Assembly: GCA_016946835.1 (NCBI GenBank)
Contig: JACVTC010000073.1
Location: forward strand, 469,501 to 533,500
DNA: 64,000 nt
Source of the DNA: Neocallimastix lanati (nom. inval.)
Lineage: Eukaryota; Neocallimastigomycota; Neocallimastigomycetes; Neocallimastigales; Neocallimastigaceae
Direction of reading: 5' to 3'
Numbering within the stretch: position 1 is the first letter of the stretch; each line of letters begins with the position of its first letter. The notes beneath the pieces are model-generated. The model had not been told where the DNA came from and searched no databases. It saw nothing but the letters and a program-made list of their open reading frames with translations. Below, piece by piece: positions 37,599 through 48,844 of this stretch. The translations under genes and the position numbers were made by a program.

Positions 37599-38207
37599 AA
37601 ATCTAAATTTATTTAAAAAAAATTAGCTAATACTTTGTTAGATTTCATGGATCCAACTCATAAATTAATTTCATATAGACTTTTTAGAGATGAATGTGTT
37701 ACTGTTTATGGAAATTATTTGAAGGTATTTTAAAATTTTTTTTTGAGTAAAAAAAAATATTAATAATGATAATAATAATAATAATAATATTTATGTTTCG
37801 AATTATAAATGATATTATAGGATTTAAGTGTACTTGGAAGAGATTTATCGAAAACAATTATTATTGATAATTCCATTTATGCATTTGGTTATCAACTTGA
37901 AAATGGTATACCAATAACTTCATGGTATAGTGATAGAAATGATAGAGAATTACTTTGTGTTCTTGAATTCTTACAAACTTTAATTGGAGCTTATGATGTA
38001 AGACCATATTTAAAAGAAAAGTATAAATTGATTGATCGAGCCAACGCTTCTTACAATCGTTATATAAATGAAACTTCAAATAATGATTCATCCTCTTCGG
38101 TACCAACTACACCTATTAAAACAACAAATCCCACAACATCAACTACAACGGCTAGTTTTATTACTTCTTCACCAAAACAGAAATCACCAATACTATATAA
38201 TAAATAG
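36200..38207 (+). CDS. CTDSPL2: FCP1/SCP-family phosphatase, CTDSPL2-like
   Basis: HAD-superfamily protein serine phosphatase of the small-CTD-phosphatase group (targets include RNA polymerase II CTD and SMADs in animals). Seven phase-consistent exons: 36200-36338, 36431-36658, 36777-36966, 37093-37142, 37292-37528, 37627-37724, 37821-38207 (TAG); 442 aa. The catalytic DxDxT motif is DLDET at residues 219-223, followed by LVHC. Then come [66 protein letters not shown] and [17 protein letters not shown], all in the order seen in CTDSPL2. The first about 200 residues are basic then acidic low complexity ([30 protein letters not shown]), probably disordered. The tail is Ser/Thr-rich. CTDSPL2 is the closest match I recall; other SCP paralogues are possible, the family is not in doubt. 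Confidence 0.92.
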
Positions 38208-38588
38208 AAATTAATTATTTTTTAAGTTAAAAGAAATTTTCTTTTTCAGTAATTATTGTATTGAGAAAATATATATATATATATTATAAATTATAAATTA
38301 TAAAATTCAACAAAAATAATTTTTTTTAATATATATACATAATAATGCGAAATCTATTAAAATTAAATTGTTAATAATATTACATTAAATAATTTAAACA
38401 AAATACAATATATATATATATATAATAAAAAAATTTTAAAATATACAAATAGTATTTTTATTTTGCCCGTAACTCTTTTTTTTTTCTTTTTTTTTTTTTT
38501 TTATTTATATATATATATATTTATTTATTTATTAAAATGAAATTTAATATATATTGTATTAAACTATATAGAATAATAAATTTCTTAG

Positions 38589-38634
<46 letters not shown>

Positions 38635-41600
38635 AATCGGTTTTGAAATTAAAATTTAAAAATTTAGATAAAACAAATACCAATAAGTATGTATATATAT
38701 AGATAAATAAATATAAATAAATAATAAATAATAAATAATAAATAATAATAAAAAAAAATAATTAAAAAAAAGAAAGTGGTGTAATGTTTTTAATTAAATT
38801 ACAAAATAATAAAAATATATATATAGATAAATGAAATAATTATGATAATAATAAAATAATAAAATAATCTTATTTAATTCAAATTTTATATTTTCAAACT
38901 TTTAAAGAAAATATTAATAATAATAGTAATAATAATAGTAATAAAATTAATGATCTTTGTTATCTTTTATTAAAGTCACATTTAATAAGTAGATAATTAA
39001 ATTAAAAGAAAATTCATTAAACATTATTAAAGTTATTTTAAAAAAATTTTATTTATAAAAATTTTTTATAATAAAGAACCAATTGAAGTTTTGAATGAAA
39101 ATAATATATTATATATATGTGAATTCAAATTTTTTTTACTCATAAAACGTATTTAAGAAATAAAATAAAAATAATATTATTTAAAAAATTTTATATATAT
39201 AAATAATAATATATATATATGATAATAATACTAATAATAGTTGTAATAATAAATAAATAAAGATAATAAATTTCATATTATCTTTTAAATTTGTTAATAA
39301 TATAATATATATTATTTATTTTTTTTTTTTAATTCTCTAATTTATTTTAATTTATTAAATTTTTTATTAATATTTAAAATAGAATATTCTAATTTTCTTT
39401 AAAAATAAATTTCTAAATAATAAAAATTAATGTAAAAATTTTAATCTTTTAATAATGAAAAAAATTTTTAATTAATTTTAACTTTTTTTTTTTCATTTCT
39501 AAAATTTTTTAAAATTTTTTATTATATATATGATCATTTGAAATATATGTCATAATATAACAAGATTATCATGATGACTTTAATAATACTTAAAAAGAAT
39601 GAATAAACTTATTTTCACAAATTAATAAAAAATATTATGATTTTTAAATTTATTTATTTATTTATTAATTTGCTAAATACTAATTTAATTTTCTATTTTC
39701 TGATAATAATATATCTGTTTCTGAGGAAAAAGATAATTTGAAAGAATTAATAGATAAAAAAATATATAATTTTTAATGTTGTAAATAATTTTGTACATGT
39801 TAATAAATTTCATTATTTATATCAAAATGCTCAAAATATTGTATTTAAATTTTTTTTAGCACTTATTTTATAGTAAATTTAACTATACAATTAAATAATC
39901 TAATTTTTATTTATAAATTGAATACAAGTATATATATCATCTATATCATTAAACATTATTTAAAAAAATAGTTTCTAATTTATATTGAATAATAACACAT
40001 ACAAATGTTTATTTTTTTTTTAAATTTTAACTTATAAGAAATCAGTTATATTTTTTTTTTAAATTTTAACTTATAAGAAATAAAAGTTATTTATTATTAT
40101 ACAAAATAATACAAAATATATCATAATGAAAAATAAATTTTTAATTTTAAATTTTAACTTATTTCAATTATTTTTTTTTTTTAAATTTTAACTTATAAGA
40201 AATCAAAAGTTATTTATTATTATATAAAATATATCATAATAGAAAATAAATTTTTATAATTTCAATAAAAAAAATTTTAATATATATAGAAATAAATAAC
40301 TACAATAAATATATTAAATATATGTAGATTTGGGACATTTATCAATGTACTTTAATTAAGCATTGGTTTAAATAAACTTTTTAATTTTAATTAAAAAATT
40401 TTTTTAAAAAAAAAAAAAAAATTGAAATAATTATTTTATATTTTATTAATAATTTATATTATTTATGAAAAAAATATTGATACAACTATCTGTTATTTTA
40501 TATGCCTAATTTAGAAGAAACCTTTTTGGTAAAATTTTCCATACCAGTTAATATTATAAAATACTAAATAAATTGTTATATTTAACCAAATGATTATTTT
40601 TTTTTCTTTTTCTTTTTTTTTTTTTTTTTTTTTTGGTTTGATATTTAAAACTCCATTATATATATAAGAAAAAAATAAAAAATAAAAAATTTTTCTTTTT
40701 GTATGTGTTAAAACTATTTTAAACAAAAGTAAAAAAAAAAAAAAAAAACATAAAATAATAATAATCATAATCATTAAAAAAAGTGATCAGAATTCATTTA
40801 AATGAATCTTTTTTTTTTTTTTTTTTTTTTTTTAAAGATATTATTATTTCTGTATTATTATATTCTTTTATTAATATTTTAATATAATATAATATTTTAA
40901 TCTAAATTTCAACTTTGATCATTTTAAATATTTTTAAACATATACAAATATTAACATAAAATTTAATAAAATTTAGTTGAACTTACAAATTGAAAAAGTA
41001 GTATAATATAAAAAAACGGAATTAAATAACTAAATCCATAATTTCAAAATTTTATTCATTTATAATAATAAATTAAATTTTAACCCATCGTGATAGTTTA
41101 TTTATTTAATGTTTTAATATGTGGATTATAAAAACTTTATCAATATAGCATTTTTCTGCATTATAGTGTAATATGTGTTATAAATAAGAATACTTGATAT
41201 AGCTCGGTTCGTTTATCTCTTTTAGGGAGAAGTTTTATTTATTATTTATGTTTTTAAAAAGTATAATATAAATAATAAAAGATTTATAATAATAATTATA
41301 ATTATAACATATAAAAGTATATAAAATAATAATAAAATAAAATAATTTTAAAATGAAACTTAATTAATTTTATAAATTATTTACATATTTGCCTTAACAA
41401 AAAATTTATATTATAAATTTATGTTTATATTAATTTTTATGTATTTAAATAGAATTTATGATATTACATAAATATATTTTATATCACGTTACATTAAATC
41501 ACACTATAAATTTATGATAAATTAGTCAAATGATTAATTAATAATTTATTAATTTATTTTTATATAATTATTAACAAAATAATTTATTAATAATTAAAGT

Positions 41601-43025
41601 TTTTATTTTATTTTTTATATAAATAATATCAAAACTTTAATTATTAATATTATTAGTCAATATATATATATTAATTTAATAAATTTTTCAAAAAAAAAAA
41701 AAAATGAAAATTTCAAAATAAAAAATGTAATTTGTATTGATTATATTGATATTTTATTTAATTTATAATAAAGTTTATTATGTGTATTTTTAAGTAATTA
41801 AGTTCAATAGTATTAAATATATTAATAATATCAAAATTTAAATATCATTAATTAAAATATAAGTTTCCTAATTATAAATGGAAAATACAAAATCTTTTAA
41901 AAGAGTAATACTTATAATGTACAGTAAGGCATGATTAATAAACATATATTTTTTTATTATATAACGTTATATTTTATAATATTATATTTGTTATTCAACC
42001 AATATGTATTTTAATTTAATAAATTTTTCAAAAAAAAAAAAAAAAAATAAAATAAAATAAAAAATTAAAATAAAAAATTAAAAAAAAAAATTAAAAATAA
42101 ACATATATTAATTGTAATAATATTTTTTTTAATTTTTTTAAATCTTTTTTATATTGTATTTGCACATTAAATTCTAAATGTAATATAATATGGAAACATT
42201 ATTAATAATCCTATATTAAAAGATAATTTTGTTATAATATTTTAATATTTTTAAATTTCTATTTTTATTTATATTATTTCTATTATTCTTTTCTGGATTA
42301 AATATTTCAATCTAGGTACTGTAGAAATATGTTCATTTTTCTATATCATATTCTTTTTCTATTTCACTTTAATAACCCTTTTTTTTTAGTGAAGTATCAT
42401 TAAAATTACTATTATGAATAATTAATATAAGTAATTTTTTTAATTTTATTTACAATAAAATTATAAATTGGGTAATATTATAATTATTATACACTAATTT
42501 ATACTCTATGGTTAATAATTATTTTAATATTTTAATTATTGAATCTTTATATTAAATCATATATAAAGTATAATTAAAATTTTAATAAATTATAAACACT
42601 TTTTATTTGTATGATATATATATATATAAATTATTTACTATACGATTGTATACATTAACAAAATAACTATTTAATGAATTATTTTTTAATTTTTTAATTA
42701 AAATTATTTTAAAAATATTAAAATTTTTATTTTGATTGGGTAGAATTGAAAATCAAATATGTTTTTTTTTTTTTTTTTTTTTAATTTTACTTTTTTTTTC
42801 TTATAATATAAATATTATAAATTTAAGCAACAATAAATTGAAATTTTCATTTTAGAAAAAGTTTTATTAGTAATTCAATATTTAGATTTTGATAATTTAT
42901 ATACCATTAAAAAATAACATAATACATATTTATAAAAAATAAAAAATAATAATAATAACAATTTTTTTTATAATAGATTAATATATTTTAAAATTTCAAA
43001 ATAAATATATATAATAAAAGGCATA
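38208..43025. other. 4.8-kb gene-poor region
   Basis: No coding region or recognisable RNA gene on either strand. Contents: poly-A of about 34 nt at 38599, short AAT/TATA repeats, an imperfect tandem repeat at 40010-40260, T-run at 40808-40833, and a slightly GC-richer patch at about 41190-41235 (CTCGGTTCG..TTAGGGAG) that does not fold as a tRNA. The element TTTAATTTAATAAATTTTTC occurs twice (about 41670 and 42010). Confidence 0.65.
40010..40260. repeat. Imperfect tandem repeat, unit about 80-120 bp
   Basis: Three copies of a T-run followed by AAATTTTAACTTATAAGAAA begin near 40012, 40051 and 40171. The last two extend through AAAGTTATTTATTATTAT and ATATCATAAT..AAAATAAATTTTT. Confidence 0.88.
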
Positions 43026-44354
43026 ATGGAAAAAAGGGATAGGGAAACTATAATAAATACTTTTTTACCAATATTACAAAAATCTTTAATTACTAATGAT
43101 CGAGAAATATTTGATCAATGTATGGAAATTAAAAATAAAAAAATTATTATTGGAATAATTAAAAAATTATTAAAAACTGAAGTAATTTCTTTAACTAAAA
43201 AATTAATTACTTCAATTGAAAAAACACCAACTAGAGGGAGTGCAACGGAATGGCTAAGAATAACATTATTAATACATGCTCCAATATTATTAAAGGTATT
43301 AATTATCAATTAATTAAATATTTGTTATTAATAATATAGAAAGTACTTAATTTATATTTTTTTTTAAGAAAAAAAAAAATAAAAATAAAAAATATATAAA
43401 TTTAAAATTTTTATTGTATTAGTAAATTTAATTAAATTAAAATACTTAGTATTTTAATTTAATTAAATTTTATATATATATTATAAAACAAGGAATATAT
43501 TTTTTAAGAATTCAAAATAAAAATCGAATTTCTTGAAATCATTTTTAATAATTTATTTCAATGAAAATATTACAAAATTTAATATGAAATTATTTATCTC
43601 TATTCATACTAAATTCTTTATCTATATAATCTTTATTACTATATTTAATGTTAAATTATTTATCAATATAATCTTTATATAATAAATGTTAACAAAATTT
43701 CTTTAGAGTAAAGAAATAGTATTTAGACTTGATGATTTGAATAATAAAATAAATAATGGTAATGATACTATTGGAAAAATTCTTCAACTTTCTGGTCGAC
43801 TTGATATGATGAATGTTCAAGTAATTATTTTATTTTATTTTATTCATATATATATATAATTTCTTTCTTAAATATATATATATATATTAGGTAAGAAATT
43901 ATAAATTAATTACATATATTAAAATTTTAACATTTTATTTTAATGGTACATGTATATCTTTTTAATAATAAAAGCTTAATACTAGAAAGAATGATTCATT
44001 TGAAGGTATATAATTATATAGATGATATTTAAAGATTATTACAGAATTTAAAAAATATATTATAAAAATAAATAAATATTAATATAAAAAGATTTTATTA
44101 AAATATAATTTTATTCAATATTATCAAAAGATATGGAAGAAGAAGAAGAAAGTGAATCATCAGAAAGTGAAGATGAAAATTCTAGTGATGAAGATAAGGA
44201 ATTAGATATGTTTGAAGAAGATGATGATGAGGAAGAAGAAGAAGAAAATGATGATGACAATGAATCAGATGAAGAAAAAGAAAATAAGAAAAATGAAGTT
44301 GTTGATGATGTGTTTGGTGTGACTGATTTCTCTTTCTTAAAAGATATTAAATAA
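43026..44354 (+). CDS. Stand-alone Utp12-domain protein resembling the C-terminus of UTP5/WDR43
   Basis: Utp5/WDR43 belongs to the t-Utp/UtpA complex that starts small-subunit processome assembly on pre-rRNA in the nucleolus. Four phase-consistent exons: 43026-43295, 43707-43820, 43975-44005, 44131-44354; 212 aa. It matches only the C-terminal helical Utp12 domain: paired helices through IKKLLKTEVISLTKKLI, RGSATEWLRITLLIHAPILLK, then FRLDDLNNKI, ILQLSGRLDMMNVQ, and a very acidic tail (MEEEEESESSESEDENSSDE, ending DVFGVTDFSFLKDIK). Full-length proteins have about 400 residues of WD40 propeller first. None is visible in the 4.8 kb upstream, which is AT-rich noncoding DNA. ATG 43026 is the first in frame. 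Either the WD40 part is a separate gene, or this is a truncated duplicate, or another small Utp12-domain protein. UTP9 is an alternative parent. Confidence 0.75.
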
Positions 44355-45299
44355 TAGTTTTTAGTTTTAAAACTTTTTCTAATATATATTTATTAACTTT
44401 AATTTAATTTAAAATTATTTAAATGATAATAGAGTAAAAAAAAAAATTATAAAAAATTTTAATTATTACATAGCAAGATATAATTTTAGAGAATAATATC
44501 CATATTATATATTTATTTATTTATTTATTTATTTATTAATTTTTAATTTATTATTATTTATTATAATTTTTTTTGATTTGTTTACTTAATAAGTCAATTT
44601 TTAATAATTTTTAAAGCATTAATGGATATAATATAATTATTATTTAATTGTATTTTAATAAGGAAAAAAAAATTATAAAATAATTTTTTTTTCATTTACA
44701 AATTCTTTTTTAGAAGTTTCATTGGAATTTTTATTAAAATTAATAATCTTTATATATACAATTTAAATAAAAAATAATAGTAGAAATATATAGAAATATA
44801 TATATGCATAAAGTATACGTTTAATAAAATAAAATAAATAGTAGAAATTTAAATAAGTAGAATAAAACATATAAAGAATTAAATAAATTGTAATAAAATA
44901 AAATAAAATAGATTTAGAAGTATAATAAAAATGTAAAGTTAAATATAAAATAAAAATATTAATTCATTATATTCTTTTAATTTCTTTAATAAATTTAACA
45001 TTAAATAATATAATTAAATGAAATTAAAATAAAATCAAAATAAAATCAAAATATAATAAAATTTACATCAGAATTATTTATTTTATTCATTTATTCATTT
45101 ATTTATTTTAATACAAATAAAAATTAAAAAAAAACTTTCAAATATTTTTTATATGTATATCATTTGAATGTATTGTAATCTCTCAATATGACTTTTTGAT
45201 GATGTAATTTAATCTCATAAAAAAAAAATTTCATATTAACAAATCTAAAAAATAAATAAATAATAAATAAATAGTTCTATATATATTAGTTTAGGAATT

Positions 45300-46680
45300 A
45301 AGAATTTCGCAATGAGGCTTTTATAAATTATGGCGTCCTTTTTTTTTTTGGAGAATTATCTTTAATATAAATAAATTAATGAAAAAAATTAAATAAATAA
45401 ACATAAAAGGTTAAAAACTTTTTTTTTTCTTTTATAAAACTTTTAACTAAATAATTTATTTGTAAAGAATACTTTATTTTTAAAGAATATTTTATTTTTA
45501 AGGAATGTGTTGAATTTCCGAACATGGCTTAAAAAATATATTTCGTAATTTAATGACCTACATTATTTTTTTTAAATAATTGTAAATAAATAAATGAATA
45601 AAACTAAAAATAAATATAAATGAGTTAATATTTTTTTTTTTTTTTATTTTATTTTATTTTATTTCAAAATTTTAAAATAAAAAAAAAAATTTTCATAAAC
45701 ACTTTATTTATAATTGTTTAACATTAAAAAAAAAAATGACTTTAATAAATAAACAATAAATAATTAATAAATCATAAAATATTAAATATATATTTATTTT
45801 TAACCATTAAAAAATGGAAAAAAATCCAAAAAATTGAAAAAAGTGAAATAAATAAATGAAAAGAACAAATTTTTTTAAATAATAAGTATCTATATATAAT
45901 TTATATTCAAAAAATTAAATATTATTACATATTATTATATTATTATTTTTATTATTTTAACAAAAAAAACAAATAAATAAAATAATACTCCCCATTTCAT
46001 ATAAAGGCACATTCAGAAATGGAATACTCCCATTTTTAAGATATGTTAACCTTTTTTTTTTTTATAAATCTTTATAATTAAATTATATTTATAAATAATT
46101 ATTTTATTAAATTTGTTACTATTGTATTGCTATTAACAACTTTGGTTTCAGCCTCTCTCAGGGACGGTAGGAATATTGAGGAAGACACGCACTTCCATAT
46201 AGGCAGAAATGTCCCTGCTGGACGGCCTTACTGAGAGCTCAGCATTGGTGCTCAGACATACATATTATTGCTGAGGATATTCTAGGACGCTTTTTCTCGG
46301 AGTGCTTCTCCAGTTCTTAAGTTCCTATTGAAGTGAGATGGGGATCGTGCATTTCTAAATTGTCCATTTCATAATGTGGCTTATAAATATTTTAAAATAA
46401 AACCATGCATTTTTAAAATATTATATATAATTATAAATAAATATTTAAATAATAATATATTTTTCAATTAAATATTATTAAATATTTTTATTTTAACAAA
46501 AAGTATTTAAATATTTTTTTAAATGAAATGTTATTAAAAATTATTTCATTATTTTATTATTTGTAAAAAATTTAAGTATTATATGTTTTTCAAAAAATAA
46601 TTTAAGCCACTCTTACATCAACGGTTTTTAAAGTACACCGAATTTTATATAAAGCCACGTTCCGAAATGCAACATTTCAG
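45300..46680. repeat. Dispersed 25-30 bp motif, about six copies in both orientations
   Basis: Approximate consensus TTATAAAGCCACATTCCGAA followed by ATG. Copies: minus strand at 45305-45330 (TTTATAAAAGCCTCATTGCG), minus 45510-45533 (TTTTTTAAGCCATGTTCGGA), plus 45998-46022 (CATATAAAGGCACATTCAGA), minus 46367-46388 (TTTATAAGCCACATTATGAA), plus 46599-46620 (partial, TTTAAGCCACTCTTACAT) and plus 46646-46671 (TATATAAAGCCACGTTCCGA). The plus copy at 46 kb and the minus copy at 46.37 kb face each other as imperfect inverted repeats around the GC-rich island. Confidence 0.75.
46143..46360. ncRNA. GC-rich, hairpin-rich island; candidate structured RNA
   Basis: About 220 bp with near-balanced base composition in a region that is otherwise almost all A+T. 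All six frames have stops, so it is not coding. Potential helices: GGAAG/CTTCC (46180-46184 with 46192-46196), CAGGGAC/GTCCCTG (46159-46165 with 46211-46217), CTCTCAG/CTGAGAG (46155-46161 with 46231-46237), CTCAG/CTGAG (46251-46255 with 46271-46275) and GGAG/CTCC (46299-46302 with 46308-46311). I found no match to 5S, SRP, U1-U6, U3, RNase P or tRNA signatures, and no clear pol III A/B boxes. Strand is undetermined. It could be an ncRNA gene or the body of a small non-autonomous mobile element. Confidence 0.45.
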
Positions 46681-48762
46681 GTTCTATTAAATTTATATAA
46701 TTTTTTCATTTTTCGCATGTAATATATTTTATTAAACTTAATAATAAACAAAATATATTAAATTTTATTTTTATAAAAATTAGCATATTATTATTTATTT
46801 ATTATCATTTTTTTAAATTATTTATTGTATTTATTTTTTATTAATATATAGGATATGCTATAATATAAATATAATATATTATTTGATATTGCTATTAATT
46901 ATAATTAGTTAACGTTCTTCCTATTATATTATAGTTCAAATATATTAAAATATCAATATAATATTTTTCCAAAATTTTTTGTAAAAATGTGTAAAATTGG
47001 ATAAAGAATATATAATATTAACTTTTATCTTTTATATATAACTGAATTAATAAAAATACTTTTAATATAAAAAACAAATAAATAATAAATATATAAATAA
47101 TAAATATATAAATAATAAATATATAAATAATAAATAAACACGAATAAATCAATAAATCAATAAATCAATAAATAATAAATAATTAAATAATTAAATAATA
47201 AATAATTAAATAATAAATAATTAAATAATAAATAATTAAATATTAAATACTAAATATTAAATATTAAAATAATAAATAATAAATAATAAATAATATAATA
47301 AAATAAATAATAAATAATAAATAATGTAATAAAATAAATAAATAAATAATAAATATATATTAATAAATATATAAGTTATATAAATAAATTTGTTACATAC
47401 AAAAGTAATATATATAAAATATATAAAATATAATATATTGTTTGTTTAAACTTTAAATATAAAAAAATTTTTGAACACTTGAAATATATTAATAAAACCT
47501 TAATAATTAATAATTTAGATTATTCTTTTATTCAGAAAATTCATATTAATAAAGTGGTTTTATTTTTATATATATAATAAATTATTTAATATATTATATA
47601 TATAAACTAATATAAAATTAATATGAATATGTTATTTTTTATTTTATGAATTCATATATAATTTTAAACATAAGAAATTTTATGAGTTTACCTCTTTTTA
47701 TAATTATTAATTGAAAATTATTTATTTATTATCTTTTTTTTTTTTTTTTTTTTTTACAGTTTAAATTCATAAATATATATATAAAAGAAAGTAAAGAAAA
47801 AATTCATAAAAAAAAAAAAAAAAAAAAGCAACAACAACCAAAAAAAGCAACAAAAAAAAAAAAAAAAAGATAAAATAAAGCAGTGAAAGGATCAAAAAAA
47901 AAATTTTTTTTTATTTATATTAAAATTTAAATGATTAATACTTTTTTTTTAAATATATTTTTGAAATAAATAAAAATCAATTTCATAATCTTTTATTATA
48001 GTATAATACAAAATTATTAAACCTTGACATTATAACAAAATACTGTATTTTTTTTTTTTTGGGAATAAAATTAGAATGTTTTTTTTATAATATATATATA
48101 TTTAGATGATTATTTTATTGATATAATTTAAAATAAAAAATCTATTATTTATTTATCTATTTATCTGTTATTATCTAATTTATTCTAGATAGATTATTTA
48201 TTAAATTATAATTAAAAAAGAATAAAGAAGAATCAACTAAAATAAATATATTTTTTTTTCAAACCAAAAAAAAAAAAAAAAAAGAAGAAAAAGAAAAGAA
48301 AATTGGATAATCACAATTTAGAAATATTTAAATCAATACACTTTATTATAATTAGTATTTATACATTTAATCGAAAACAATAGAATTTAGAAATATTTAA
48401 ACATTTATCTTTAAATTCAATTTATTATTAAATAAATCCTTTTTTTTTTTTTCCACGTAAAAATAAAAAAGTATAAATAGATTAATATAATTTTTTAACA
48501 TATATATGTAAATTTTTTTTTTTAATTATTAAATATATATATGTTTTTTTTAAAAAAAAATAATAATTGGGTATTTGAATAATAAAACAACACTGAAAGT
48601 AAATACTTTCATATATATATAACAAATTTTATAAATGCTAAAAAATGCAATGGAATGAAATTTTCAAATCATTTTTATAGAATTTTTGAAAAAATTTTTA
48701 GTAAAATTTAAAATCAAGAAAAGAATTAAATTATATATGAAACAAACAAACAAACAAACAAA

Positions 48763-48799
<37 letters not shown>

Positions 48800-48844
48800 A
48801 TAAAAGAAAATAAATTTTATAAAATAAATAAATAAAAATAAAAG

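Larger units (their letters stand above)
44355..48844. other. 4.5-kb intergenic region around the GC-rich island
   Basis: No protein-coding gene seen. Contains the GC-rich island and the dispersed TAAGCCAC motifs (both listed separately), AAATA/AATAAATATATA tandem repeats at about 47075-47345, and a purine-rich leader-like stretch (AACAA/AAACAAAC repeats, 48740-48800) just upstream of the kinase gene start. Confidence 0.7.

Noticed and set aside
40511-40774. 87-codon minus-strand frame
   Set aside because: Composed of homopolymer translations (Phe and Lys runs); no conserved pattern or splice context.
41100-41240. Possible further copies of the TAAGCCAC motif (TTTATAATCCACATATTAAA on minus) and a tRNA-like GGTTCG
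   Set aside because: Motif match too degenerate to count, and no cloverleaf can be drawn around GGTTCG.
46143-46360. Protein-coding remnant or known snRNA/SRP/5S gene
   Set aside because: Stops in all frames, and none of the remembered signature sequences of these RNAs is present.
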